64,000 nt of DNA from Aphelocoma coerulescens (lineage: Eukaryota > Chordata > Aves > Passeriformes > Corvidae): the NCBI RefSeq assembly GCF_041296385.1, contig NC_091022.1, positions 22,711,967 through 22,775,966 on the forward strand, written 5' to 3'. This document shows, piece by piece, positions 27,546-39,800 of this stretch. Under the pieces are notes generated by a model that saw only the letters and a program-made list of their open reading frames with translations, ran no database searches and was not told where the DNA came from. How positions within the stretch are numbered: position 1 is the stretch's first letter; each line of letters begins with the position of its first letter. A program made the translations under genes and the position numbers.

Positions 27546-30262
27546 TGTCATACAGCCTGTGCCCCATCTCAGTGATACCTTGAATAAAGGCTTCATTCAT
27601 CTTCTGAGGTATCTTTCTTCCTTTGCTTTCCTTAATTACACCCTTGCTAATCATTTAAAAAGAACCCCATTGATCAAGAGGTAAACTACCACAGAAGCTG
27701 TGACTAAAACTGCTTGGAGGGTGAATTCTTCGTCATGCTTCTGCCCATAATAGCAAGTATTTTTGTAAGTTAGAGGCATTTTGTTTTCATTTGTACAGAC
27801 AGGAAGGAGTTGGAGGATAAGAGTGTATCTGACTGAAGCTTTAGCGCTCCTCCCTGTTGCAATTTGTAAAGCTGCTCTCCTGTTTTTCAGATTTCAAGTG
27901 TCACATGCTTAGGAACTAACTTCAGAACAGTAAAATATCTCTGAGCAGTGTCTCTGGTCTCTCTCACACCACTAAACTAATCAGTGCTAAATCCCCCATC
28001 CTAGTTGTATACATCCAGGAATTTTAAAGAGGCTTAAGAATGTAAAGATTGACCTGCTAACCAAAATGGGCAATCTCTCATTAGAATCAGACTTTCTGCT
28101 GCAGGAATGAAAAAAACAAATATATTACCTAAACTTGCCAAAACCTAGACTTGAAAAACCACAACACAATAAATGTGCTCTACCAGAAGAACTCTTTAAA
28201 AGGAGTGTTAAAAATAAATCTCTAAATATCTAGGTGACCATGGTATGACACAGACCAGCACAACTCCTGTAATTCACTGTGATGCAGTGTGAACCTGTTT
28301 GAAGTTTTGCTATATATGCAGTGGCTCAAATCTCACAATGCAGTGACCATTTTTTCTTTGCTGTGACCTGTTGCATCACTTATGACAACCTACTGTGCTT
28401 TCCTTATACTACCTTATATCTGTTTTCCCCCTCCATTTTACAGGTGGTTTGTTCTCCCTGTCTTGTTTTTACTTGCTTCACTGCTAAGCTTCAAGGACTG
28501 CTCTCAGATGGGTTCCAAGCAGACTGTGGAGGTGTGACTCTGAAATATGGTTTTAGAAAGTAAACTCTCTAGTCCAAGTCACCAGAGAGCTTGTCCCATT
28601 GTCTGTGCAATCCTGTGTTTATGACTTTCTTGTTATGTCTTCTTGGTGATGTTTTCTGAGCTGCTGTGATGTGACTTTACAGGACGGGGTGGAAGAAGTG
28701 TGACAAATTAAAACTGGTGGTCTTTTAGGTTACTTCAGTCAACAGCCTTTACCACCGTCAAGCTGGCTCTTCTCAAAATGTGTTTTTTACTGCACTCCTT
28801 CACAGGTCCTTCAGAAGCTCTTGCACACCAGTTCTGTGCAGTGTCCTGTAGGAGGCAGCCCACAGTGCTCAGGCACTGGTCCTATGCTCTTCCTCTTACT
28901 CCTTGCTGAGAAGAGGTAGTGGTAGAGAAGACCTGTGTGTCTGCAAACCTACTTCAGATCTGCTTTCTGATCTACTCCAAAATAAAATCATAACGTGTCT
29001 GTCTAGGAAGAACAGATTTTGGATGGACAAAAATGTGATGCATTTAGTTTGCAGAGGAAATACCATAGGTGTGTACCATTTAGTGAATGTCAGAAAAGTG
29101 GTAAATTGCATTAAATATTAAACCTTCTTGGCTTTCAATTAAATGGAAATAGATCGTGTTTCAAACTGGTCTAATGTTATAGACTTTACTGACACAGAAT
29201 CTGAAAGAGAGATGTAACATCATAAATTAATACAAGTAACAAAACTGCTATAGCTACAGTAAATTTAAAAAAAAAAAAGTGAGAATGTGAATTCTTGCTC
29301 TTTAACATATTGATTTTGAAGCTGATTGAGGTTGGGAAGAAACTGTGTCTCTGGTGAGTTTATTTCACTATGGCTTAGCACAAATTTATTTTACATTTGT
29401 GGGAAGTATGTTGCTGGTTTTTGTTTTAGGTGGGATTGCTTATCTGATTTGGTGTAGCCTTGATGTTTGAAGAAATGCATGTCCTACTGTCATCTAATTG
29501 AGTAAAAACATGTGCACATCTTATTCATAGCCTTTTTCCAAACCTACCAGCTAATCTAATCTCAGTTAATTGAGTGATTTCAGTGTCTACCAGAGGTAAT
29601 TTGTCAACACTTCCCACACGAGACTGGGTTTTAAGCCATTATTGCTGGATCAAAGCATACATATTTCTGTACTTCCTGCAGGTCCATGGGGACAACATGT
29701 GAATGTCCAAGTCAAAGTTTGCAGAAAGTGGGAGAGTGTCTCCATGGTCACCTACTTTTGTGCTGTCAGATTGAGATTCTGAAATTGCTCAGTTGGCCAG
29801 GGTTGTAGTAGCACTTCTCTTCTTCCTGTGCCTGACTTGTTCACATGCCAGTTCTTTGACAGCTGTAGGACATTGCTACAGAGGCAGTTTTCCTGTGTCT
29901 GAGCTTCATTCCCACGCTAGCTAAAGCTGAAGAGGAGCAGTGTGGCTCTTTGTCATTTGTGTCTGGACAGGCCTCATCTCCTTATAAAATATGTCTTTTT
30001 GAAAGCTAGTGTTTGACTCCTAGTGTGCAGCTGCTGAAGAACATTGTCCAGCTCAAAAGAGCAGGAGAAGATCTCTTGACAAAGTTGGTAGTTGCCATAA
30101 TTGCTGTTTCTTGTTCAGTGCAGTCTGTGGATGTAGTGACTTCATGTTTTTCACCAGCTGGAAGCCCAGACCATTTCTTGAGCGTGCCTTGGTTTCTGTG
30201 CACGTGCCCTGTTTCCAGAAAGCAGCTGGGGCTTACTGTACGTGCATGGCCCTTCAGTCCTA

Positions 30263-30482
30263 CACAGATCACAGAACCATACAATGGTTTGGGTTGGAAG
30301 GGACCTTAAAGATCAGCTAGTTCCACTCCCCCTGCCATGGGCAGGGACATCTTCCACTTCCACTAGAGCAGGTTGATCCAAGCCCCATCCAGCCTACCCT
30401 TGAGCACTCCAGCCCTTTATCATCTTCGTGGCCCTCCTCTAGACTCATTCCAGAAGGTCCATGTCCTTCCCTGGCATTTGTA
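30263..30482 (-). mobile_element. CR1 LINE fragment with internal deletion, antisense
   Basis: The plus strand shows the reverse complement of a CR1 3' end, CACAGAACCATACAATGG at 30270 and then GGGTTGGAAGGGACCTTAAA near 30291. The 3' UTR follows to about 30410 (TTGAGCACTCC), after which the sequence jumps to CCTTTATCATCTTCGTGGCC. In a full CR1 these two parts are separated by roughly 250 bases, so an internal deletion is inferred. It continues to TCCATGTCCTTCCCTGGC near 30477. It is short and inactive. Confidence 0.9.
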
Positions 30483-31164
30483 ATGGTCCTGTCAGGAACT
30501 ACAGTGTGCAGAGAGAGCTTTTTAGTCATAGGCCGTAAATCTGAAACTTCCCAGCCATCTTAACAGCCATGAAACCTCTTAGGGAAAGCTGTCCTCTGTG
30601 TACACAGGAGGAGGCTGCACTCCTTACAAGATGTGAGAGGCAATACCACCTGCAGAACTTCCTGATTTAAATGTTGCTGAGTGGTCTGCCAGGCCAAAAA
30701 GGAGAAGGTGCTCACCTGGGGTAGGAGCAAGTGGCTTGAGGTAGACATCAGGGGAGCCAGTTGGAAGCCTTAGGAGATACAGTATCAGAACACATAAGGA
30801 ACATCATAAATTGATGAAAAGGCTTCTGTTGTACAGAGGTGGAGTGTACTTCCCAGATGAGAGCTGCATGAAACAAAATTTCTTCAAAGCTTAGTAATGT
30901 CAAATCCCAAAGGCAGAAAAAGGGAAGACCTTGAGGGACAAGAGAGATTGAGAGGTAGGGAACATTGTGATTGCTGAGGCAGCTGGAAGGAGATATGATC
31001 TTTCATGGGGGGGGTCTTCTGGCTGAGCTGCACTGAACTTTCCTTTGGCTTTTACTGCAGGGAAAAAAGGTAGAAGGGCAAAATCATTGATACAGTCTTT
31101 CTGCATAATGTGTTTCTACTTACATGCATCAGAACAAAAAAGATTCAGTTCTTTGTGCATCAGG

Positions 31165-31280
31165 TCATATACCTGGGCAATTCCTTGCCAGAGCTTGTGA
31201 CAGCTGCAAATTGTCTGTACAAATTCCAGAGGAGTCTGGACAAACATTTGGAGGAGGGATCCATTGCTGCGAGGGAAAGG
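31165..31280 (+). mobile_element. Old CR1/L3-type LINE 3' end
   Basis: The run matches the remembered 3' terminal ORF2/UTR block of ancient sauropsid CR1-type elements. GGGCAATTCCTTGCCAGAGC near 31173 is followed by CTGTGACAGCTGCAAA-like text, then AAATTCCAGAGGAGTCTGGA and CAAACATTTGGAGGAGGGAT, then CCATTGCTG. In the consensus I recall, these correspond to a 'GGAACTCCTTGCCACA ... TTGGACAAATTCATGGAGGA ... TCCATT' order. Old and degenerate; edges are approximate. Confidence 0.5.
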
Positions 31281-33494
31281 GGGGTTGCTGATTAGACAAA
31301 CCACATCTAGCTCAGGAAATCCACTCAGCCGAAAATGTTTGAAAGCTGTGTGAATGCTAGGGAGGAAATATTTTATCTCTTTGCCCTGTTCTTGTTTTAC
31401 CTTGGACATCCATTTATTGCCATTTTTGGAAGAGAGATTTTGAACTCTGATCTGCCCCAGCACAGTCTCACTCGCATCCTTAGGTGGGATTTTCCTTACT
31501 GCTGGGCAATCAAGCTGATGAATTCTTAAAAAAATAATCCCAAGCTAAAAATCAAACAACACTTTTTTTCCCCCCTCCCTCAGAGACAACCAGTTCTGGT
31601 GCAGTAACTGTGATTACCAGGAGAGCACCGCTCTGATCCCTGTGCCCATCCTGGGGTTGGTGTTGGTGGCTGTTGCTTGCACAGCTCAGTGCCTTGAGGT
31701 CACTGCCCTCAGTCCAGGCTCTTCATGTGCATTTCAAGAAGCACCCACAACAGTTTTCAGTGGGTGATAACAGTGAGCAGAGCAGGCAAAGTTGGTTGAG
31801 ATTTGTGCTTTGCGCACATTGAGCATGCTCCTGGTATCAAAAAGAGGTAAGTAGTGATGGTATGAAAGCTCCCTCCAATTGTTACAGATTCTCCAAAGCT
31901 GTGCTGGCCCCAGGCAGGTTTGGAAGCAATTTGTTGATACTCCTGCATATCAGCCTATTCTTATTTCTACTAGAGCTGCTCTTGTATTTTTGTTCCTAAT
32001 ACCTGTTTTCAGGGAGATGCTAATCCCTCTAACCATTTTTCAAAGTTTAGCTGATAAAAATTGACGGGAATGAACCTGTTTTGCTGCCTCTAAAGTTTGG
32101 TATCAGCAGAGGGGCTGTCAATTTGACTCACTCCATGACTGGCCAAGATATTAAAATGAAAACCATTGCCGCAGCACATATATCAAGTTGCCATGGTGGG
32201 AAAACATGCACTGGGAATACTCAGAAATAATTGCTACAAGACAAGTATGGTAACATGAGTAACCTGATTTGTTGAGAAGACTGGTTACTACGCAGTTGCT
32301 GTTGAATTCATCAAAGTGCTGATTGTCTCTGAAAATCTTTTAGTCACTTGTAGTCTGTGGTTTAGACAGTGATATTTGCACACCACTGATGTGAGAATCT
32401 GCAGGTTTTATTGTTGTGTTGCTTGTGAATGTCGCAGCCAAGTGCACTTAGCCTGCAGCTCAAGGAAAGCAAAATGTCCAGTGGAAAGGTGCAATTTAGG
32501 AGGGCTGAGCATGAGCATTACAGAGGCAGAGAGAGTAATGTGGGATGATCCTGTACTGTTTTCTCACTCCACAGCTGTCTGTTTGAACACTTGCCCTAAG
32601 AGCACCCATAAATACTTGTGGGAAGTTCTCCTTTTGGCCAACAGCATTGCTATTTTGCTGGCTAATGCAGATCTGCTGTTTCTCTTGTCATTGAGATCAG
32701 CAGATACTTGGCTAATGTAGTCCTTCAACTTTTCTGTTTAGACAAGGAAATTTAAGAATATCCTGAATTAGATGGGGTTGTGGGCTTTAATTTTTTTTAA
32801 ACTACTCTAAGTTAATGTGGGGAAATTGTTTTTAGAAAAATAAATATTTGGGAAAAATTTTGAAGGGTAATCACAACATTTTATAGGATTTTCTTACAGC
32901 TTTGAAAAAAAATTATTATTGATTGCCTTTATTTATTTATTTAGTGGCTTGAACCATAGCTTTCCTGTTATTTGTTCTCTTGTACCTCTGTAAGTTCAAA
33001 AAAGTGACTAAGCATCTGTTGATTTATTGGAGGGTAGAGGTACTTAAGACAAAAAGATATTAGAAATAGCTGGTGAGTAAGATTACTCGTCATTTGTATT
33101 ATGGTCTTCCTTTTCTTTTGCCAGTGCATTTCAAAGCTTTCACTTTACAGGCTGAGAGCTTTCATGCCTTTTTTCAGTTTTTCTTAGCAAGGTGATTGTT
33201 TTCTTAAAAGTAAGATTAAATGAGAACAAAATGACTGCAATTTGTCATTTTAATGGAGAGATTTCTTGCCCTGTCACACCAAGCGTGTCTGCTTCCAAAA
33301 TGTCTGTACTGAAAAGTTTAATACTTTTAAGAAGTGGGAAAAAAACACAGAACACCTTCTCTATGACAGATGTAAATTGAAAGCAATTGTTTGTGGAGTG
33401 CCATCTAAGTGGTTAGACAAACATAAGTGGGCAAACAAAGGAATGAGAAAAAAACCAAAACAGGATGATGTTGAGAAAATACAGTGAATAGACT

Positions 33495-33940
33495 GAATTC
33501 CAGGCCGAGGCAGAGACAAGCTGGTGGAGGCTCTAGTGCACAAGTTCTGTGAGGAGCTGCTGAGGGAGCTGGGGGTGTTTAGCCTGGAGAAAAGAAGACT
33601 CAGAGGGAACCTCATCACTCTCTACAGGATGAGAGACTGAAAGGATGTTCCAATGCGGTGGGTGTCCTTCTCCTAAGTAGCAGGCAAGAGGGTAAGAGGA
33701 AATGGCCTCAAGTTGCGGCAGGGGAGGTTTAGATTTGATACCTGAAAAAATTTCTCCACCAAAATCAAGCAGTGGAACAGGCTGCCCAGGGAGGTAGTAG
33801 CATCACCATCCCTGGAGCTAGCTAAAAGACATTTAGATATGGCACTTGGGGACATGGTTTAGTGGTGGCCTTGGGAGGGCTGGGTTAATGGTTGGACTCG
33901 ATCTTAGAGGTCTTTTCCAACCTGAACGATTCTGTGACTC
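33495..33940 (+). mobile_element. CR1 LINE 3' fragment, sense to ST3GAL3
   Basis: Recognisable CR1 landmarks occur in sense order: GAGGAGCTGCTGAGGGAGCT near 33551, TTTAGCCTGGAGAAAAGAAG near 33578, AGAGGAAATGGCCTCAAGTT near 33695, GGGGAGGTTTAGATTTGAT, GGAACAGGCTGCCCAGGGAG near 33775, and TCTTTTCCAACCTGAACGAT. It ends with the characteristic terminal octamer ATTCTGTG at 33929-33936. It is 5'-truncated and carries stops and indels. It appears to be the most intact 3' terminus in the window. Confidence 0.93.
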
Positions 33941-36179
33941 TTTTGTGCCTCCCTGATAGTTTCATGGAGATGCTGGGTTGCTCTCTGTACTTTGTTCCAC
34001 CCACGCTCTAAGGGTATGGAAAACTCCCGGGTGTGGCAGGGTTTCTGTGTCAGCTGGCAGCGCTGCATGCTGGAGCTGCTTCATGTTGGTTTGCCTGAGG
34101 GGGTCACTGGGAGAGTATCAATTGTAGGAGTGAACTCATTGATGCTTTCTACAAAGGCTGAATGCAGTTGACGCAATTAAACGTTGCTGCTGGGACAAAA
34201 GTAGTGGATCAGCAATGTTCACTGCTCCTTCTGATATTCAGGAGCAAATACAAATGTCTATGATGAATATGCCTGCAGCATTTCTTTGGTTTGGAATTGG
34301 AATCACGCAGACTGCACTTTGTCCATGTGCTATAGCTCCCTTTGATAACAGCCAAAGATGTGTAATTTTAACTTCAGCCGTTATGTCTTGTTTTCTTTCC
34401 CACAGCTGTAGGAGAAGTGCTTTCTTTATCAAGGATACTGAAAGGGAAGGCATACTTGTGAGAGGTTTTTATCCCCTCATCTTCACCGTAACCATTTCCT
34501 TTAGTAGCTAATAATATTCAGTATTTATTTCAGTGACTTACATAAATCTCAAATGCATAAACCAGCAGCATCCTTTTTTCTGCAGTTTTTTCTTGTGGGA
34601 ACTTGTTGAAATGAACTATCTCATTGAAAAACTCCATTCCTGGAATGAGGAGGACTGTTGTACCCTTCTTCAAGTGGAGCAATGAGAACTGGGAGGGTGT
34701 CTCTGCTTTGATTAGTGAGTCAGGGAGGATATCTGTTCCTCCAGGAGATTGATAGCATTTTAGGGGGCAGGCTTTTAAGAGCATACCTTGTGCTTCAGGT
34801 ATCCATCAAGCCTCTTGGCAGAGTCCTTTGAAGCTACTGCTGTGGGTGCTGTTGTTGCTGCATGGTCTCTTGCCAGATGTGCAATGAATTTGGACGTGGG
34901 GACGCAGCAGAGCAGAGGACCCTGGTTGGACGAGGCCAGTGAGTGTGCTGGTTGGAAGGACAGGCCTTATTTTTCACACCTGTTTTGCAGGTGGGACAGG
35001 AGAGGTTCACATGGTTTGTGGTTCTTTCCTTCATCAGAATAGTCAAGTCTCACCTCCAGTCTCTTCCTCCCTGCCTAATCTCTAACTCAAGCCAGACACT
35101 TTCTGTGTGGAATGATGAGGAAAGGGTGTAGCTGTCTGTGCTGGCACTGTTTGCAGCTTTCTCCACAGCACCCACTTGCTCTACGAGTCAGTAAATCCTT
35201 TTCGTTTTGTCAGGTGGCCTCTTGCTTGGAAACTCTTCAGTGTCCAGTCTTTGTGCCTTATCTCTGGAAACAGTACCTAGAAAGTGGTTTTACAAGCTCA
35301 GTGTCCTACCCTTGCTTTGTTAAAATACTTCATTATTTTCAAAACTGTGGAACCAAAGGGGAGAGGTGTATATTAAATAGTGCTGATATTATCTGGAAGA
35401 TTTTAATGCATGTTGCTTTACAGATCACCTCTCTTAGGCGAAGGGCTGGAATTAATAAGGTGACAGAGAAGCCAGAAAATTACATGAAACTGGGCATGAG
35501 GTCTGTGTCAACCCTATCAAACATTATCTTCAATTACAGAAGTACCTTCTGGCACCTAGGAGGAAAGGTCCCTCTGAAAATACTCTTTCCACTTGGGATT
35601 TTGGCTTTTTTTTTTGTTCCGGCTTTAAGTGAAATCCTTGGAGGATTTTGCATCTGGTTAAAGGAAGAAAAAAAACTCTGTCTGAATCTTAAATAATAAC
35701 AACTGGCTGCCCCCACTTTGTCCTGCACCACAATGTGAAGTCTATTGTGCAGCAGAGAAACAGAAACGCATCTGGAATTTTTCCCATTGGGATTGATATG
35801 GATCTCGTTAATAGCAGCTTTGTGATCTATCTGTAACTGTTTTTCAGTAAGTGAAATTATTCTGATAGTAATGGTATTTTTTTTGTGTACATTGTACAAA
35901 TGCTCCTCAAGTGGCTGTACCTAGGAGGCAGCACTTAAAGCTACATTATCCTTTTTCACCTAATAGAAGGAAAAAAGCTTATTCTCTGGTTGGATGAATT
36001 ATGCTGCTTTGACTTCTTGGCACACTTGAAAATCACACAACTGTTCCTTGAACAACATCCTAGAAGAAGGATCATGGCAAATGAAATCGTTTAGGCCTTA
36101 GGAATTCGTGCAATGGAGAACATTTCCACTCTCACTGTTCTTTAAGTTAGGATGTCCATCTGCTGAATAGTGCAAGTCA

Positions 36180-36852
36180 TGGTGTAAATTTGTCTTGGGG
36201 TGACTTTACGATGTGTATCCCATGGTGCTGCCCTATGCCCAGATATTCATTTTTGTGCCTTTCTATGCCTTTAAACTGAGCCTGAGAGGGGAAAGGAAAA
36301 ACTGAACAAAACTTTTTCAAAGCAGCTTGCAGCTTGTTCAAGGTCACACAGAGACAGAGATTTTTTTCCAGCTGTGGCAGGAGAGCGAGAGGGAAGGGAA
36401 GCACCCGGGTTGCTTTTCTTTCCAGCCAGCTTTTGGCAGTTTTTTTTCTCAGCTCCTTTTCCTCTGGAGAGTTGAACTTTGGTTTTTTCCTGGGACTCCA
36501 TTTTTTCCTTTTCTCTCTGCTGGACTGTTTCAACATCAGAATACATTGGGAGGACTTTCCACCAAGGTCTTGGCCCTGGAGGTGGGCCCACCATCCCATC
36601 CCAGCTCCAAGGAGGGGGGGAGAGAGACCTATGGAAGGACTCTGAAATTTTCCCAGGTTTCTCTCAGGAGAGTGGGAGGTTTTATTACTTAGCATCATTA
36701 TCCCTTTTCCTGTGTGTTTTTAAATAAATAGTTTTTATCTCTTTCACTTTCCTTCGAGGAAAATTTATTTTTCCTGAACCTGGTGGGGGAGGGGTGGTTA
36801 TAGCCTGCCTTCTCTCAGAGGATGTACTTCTAGATTTGACCAAACCGGAACA
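36180..36852 (+). mobile_element. Probable solo LTR of an avian endogenous retrovirus (ERVL-like?)
   Basis: A block of about 670 bases differs from its flanks and looks to me like a retroviral LTR seen repeatedly in songbird genomes. It opens with TGGTGTAAATTTGTCTTGGG (TG start) and ends with ACCAAACCGGAACA (CA end). A single AATAAA at 36723-36728 is followed by a T-rich stretch, as expected of the R/U5 region. Stretches such as CTTTCCACCAAGGTCTTGG and TGGAAGGACTCTGAAATTTT are low in decay, suggesting youth. No internal retroviral genes adjoin it, hence solo. I could not find matching 5-bp target duplications (AGTCA before, AGATT after), so the ends may be a few bases off. Open frames inside it on both strands are not viral proteins. 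The class is uncertain. Confidence 0.55.
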
Positions 36853-39800
36853 AGATTCCAACCACAATTGTCCAATTTCAAAGTGTTTGGGGAGAACTGT
36901 ACTTGCCCAGCATCTCCCATGCTTGCCCATCACCTCCTATGCTTTTAGTCCCTTCTTGTTTCCACCGCAAATTTTGTTCTTGTTTCTAGTTCGTATCTTC
37001 CTGTTTCCCCAAATAAGCTGCAGCATTGATTTGATACAGTCATTGCTATGGCAGTTTTTCGCATGAAAGCCACATTGTAATAACTTTTAAAAAAAAAAAT
37101 CTTTTGAAAATAACTGACAAAAAATTGTAAGAAACATCACAGTGGACTATCTGTATAATTGTCTTTGAGCATCAGTTTGTGGTGTGCAAAGAAGATTCCC
37201 TTCTTGTATTTGTTTCTTTGCATTTAATTATCTGCCAGTCTTGTGTGCTGTAGACAGCTATTGGAGCAATAGCTTCTGCAGACTTTTTTTCCCTCACTTT
37301 TACTGTTTTCCTCTCATTTCCTGTTTGTGTCTGTAGGCTTGTCCCTTGCCTGCATTTTCATTGGGGAAACCTTCTGTGGATCACCTTAAAGTCACTGTAG
37401 GGAGTTGCACTGATGAGAGTTGCAACCTGCAAATAGTCAGTAATAATGAGTCAGGACAGAAAATGCATGCAGTTGAAAAATAATGGTTTCTTTTTATTCT
37501 TTCTCATTTCTGAGCATTTATTAGTTATTGAGGTCTCAGTTCCAACTATAAGTCTAGAAAAATATTTTTTTATTTGCTGTGAGACTTTTTTAACGTGAAG
37601 GCTGAGATTGTCCCAGGAGTGTGATATGAGGAACTGTGTCCTATAGAACTTTTCAGAATATTGCTCTACATGTAAGAAAATCAGAAGAGCTCACAAGACT
37701 TCTGTTAATGCCATAATGTGTATTTCACAACAGTTAATGTTTTCCATATCGTGTTAATAGGAATTTTCTGTCTAGGTTCTAAAATGGCATTGGTCATTCC
37801 AGAAGTGTATGAGCCTTGAAAAAATTAAGACTCTTTTCACTCAGATCAACCCATCTTTTTCAGTTACAATGCTTGAAACATTGACATTTCTTCTACCAGC
37901 ATCCTCACTCCAGTAAGACTTATGCAGGGAACTTTTGCCCCAAGCAGATTTTTGACCTGGAGAAGAGCAACAGGCCAGAAGGGAAGGAACATCAGGCATT
38001 CAGAAACTGCATGAATTATGAAGTCAAGTCCTCTTTCTATGCAGACATCAAATCATACAACCCCTTTCATAAAATGACCAAGCTTCACAGCAAGCAATTT
38101 GTTTTGTGCTTTCCTGTCTTCATTAGCTTCCTGAACAAGGCTGTTCTGGATTTTTCTAAACATTGGTGACCTTATTTTTGTCTTTAGCTGGTTGTATCAG
38201 GATCAAGTCATACTCATTTTGTGCTTAGTTGTTCATTAGCTTCAACAGCTCTTTCCCTTCTGTGCCACATCCCCTATGCTGTACATCAACACAGAAGTCA
38301 CATCTGTTCTGTGCTTGGCTGTGCTAAGCAACATGTGCATTTTTGGCTTAGCTGATAGTGGAAGGCTCTTTTTCATCACTGTCCCGTTCCCTACATATAT
38401 ACCAGTTTCTTCACAACGTTGAGTGTTCCAGGATCCTTCTGCAGTGATATAATTACTTGTATGAAGGCCACTCCAAATTTTACTGTTCACTCCAATGATT
38501 TGAAATCCGAAAATTGGTCTGATACAGTAGGATGACCTCAAGATAGGCATATACATTAAATAATGTGGTAGGAGAAAATGAGATCGGAGGCTCTTGAAAC
38601 AGTGAAGTGCAATTTGTTGTGCTCCATCATAAAGCTACTGGCAGCCTTATGGCCAGTAGTGGCAAGAATGAGCACTGGGTGGCAATGACAGGGATTAACT
38701 TCTCTCTGCAAGAAGGATAAAGAGAACATTAAGTTGGCTTTATAAAAGTAATGTTCAGTCACTGCGTTTAACAGACTGGTTAATTAGTATGATGAAAGAC
38801 AACAGGTCCATGTTGGGAACTGTGCCCATAATCTGCAGTCTTCTTGAACGTGTTAGATCTTCACCAGAAAACAAGAGATACCCCAGATACCCTGCCTTTT
38901 GGGGGTGCAGTGTCGCACAGCAGCAGTTAACCCACATGACTACTCTCCAATTTATGCTCATTAGAAAGCACAATCCCCTTCCTGATTCAGTGGAATATTA
39001 ACAGGAACATAATTGTTCTAAAGTTTGGCCAACTGGCAGAGTTGCTGGCTGGCATTTTCCATGGGAGCTCTTTCTTCTCATTTTTTATTTGTACAGAAGG
39101 CTTTGGAAACTCAGGCAGTAATTGCAGTCTGCTTTCGCTCACCTTCATCATGTTTCCAAATACCACATAATCTCATCTATTTGGCTCAGTGCTCCCTCAG
39201 AGTTCTTGAACCCCTCACCTGGCTTTTTGTAGGAAAAATGAGCTGTAATTCAATCTTGCATCATTGACAATAACACACGAGAAACAAGCTATGACATTGA
39301 AATGATGTTAGAAGACTGGTTTTTAAACTAACAGAACCCTGCGTTGTTGAGAAGTTAGCTTTTCACCCTGGCATAATTGTGTTTTGGTATTAGGGAGTTC
39401 TGTGAACAATGACAAATTTTGCGTGTTGTCTTATAAGCTGCTCCATGAGGCAGGTCAGGACAAAGTTTCTGCCTGGTCTGAATTTTATAGCTTTTTTTTT
39501 TCTCCAAGAGGAAGCCAACCTTTAAACCAAGTTTCTTGTTATTTTTTGTGTGTGCATGTGTGGTTTTTGTCTGAAATGTTTGGAGAATCAGTAGGAAAGT
39601 GTGAGGATTTCATCAGAGAAGGCAAATGGATTTCTTTCTGTCTTTAATATTTAGTTTATCTCAAAACTTTTCCAGTCCCCATGACTAATTGCATTATATA
39701 GGTAAGCTGCTCGGGACACTTTGTTGGACTTCATGCACGTCAGAACACAGTCAGTGAGCAGGAGGGACTGAGCTGATATTAAATCATTCTTTGATTCTGT

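Noticed and set aside
32166..32195. Possible U6 snRNA pseudogene (CGCAGCACATATATCAAGTT)
   Set aside because: Only the first 15-20 bases resemble U6. The following sequence does not match, and there is no terminal T run or upstream snRNA promoter element.
35112..35696. Longest open frame in the window, 194 codons on + strand
   Set aside because: No recognisable domain or homology, Cys/Ser/Leu-rich random-like composition, and no supporting promoter or splice context. One such frame is expected by chance in 64 kb of intron.
36177..36698. 173-codon open frame on - strand and overlapping frames on +
   Set aside because: They lie inside the probable solo LTR, which is non-coding. The low stop density follows from base composition there.
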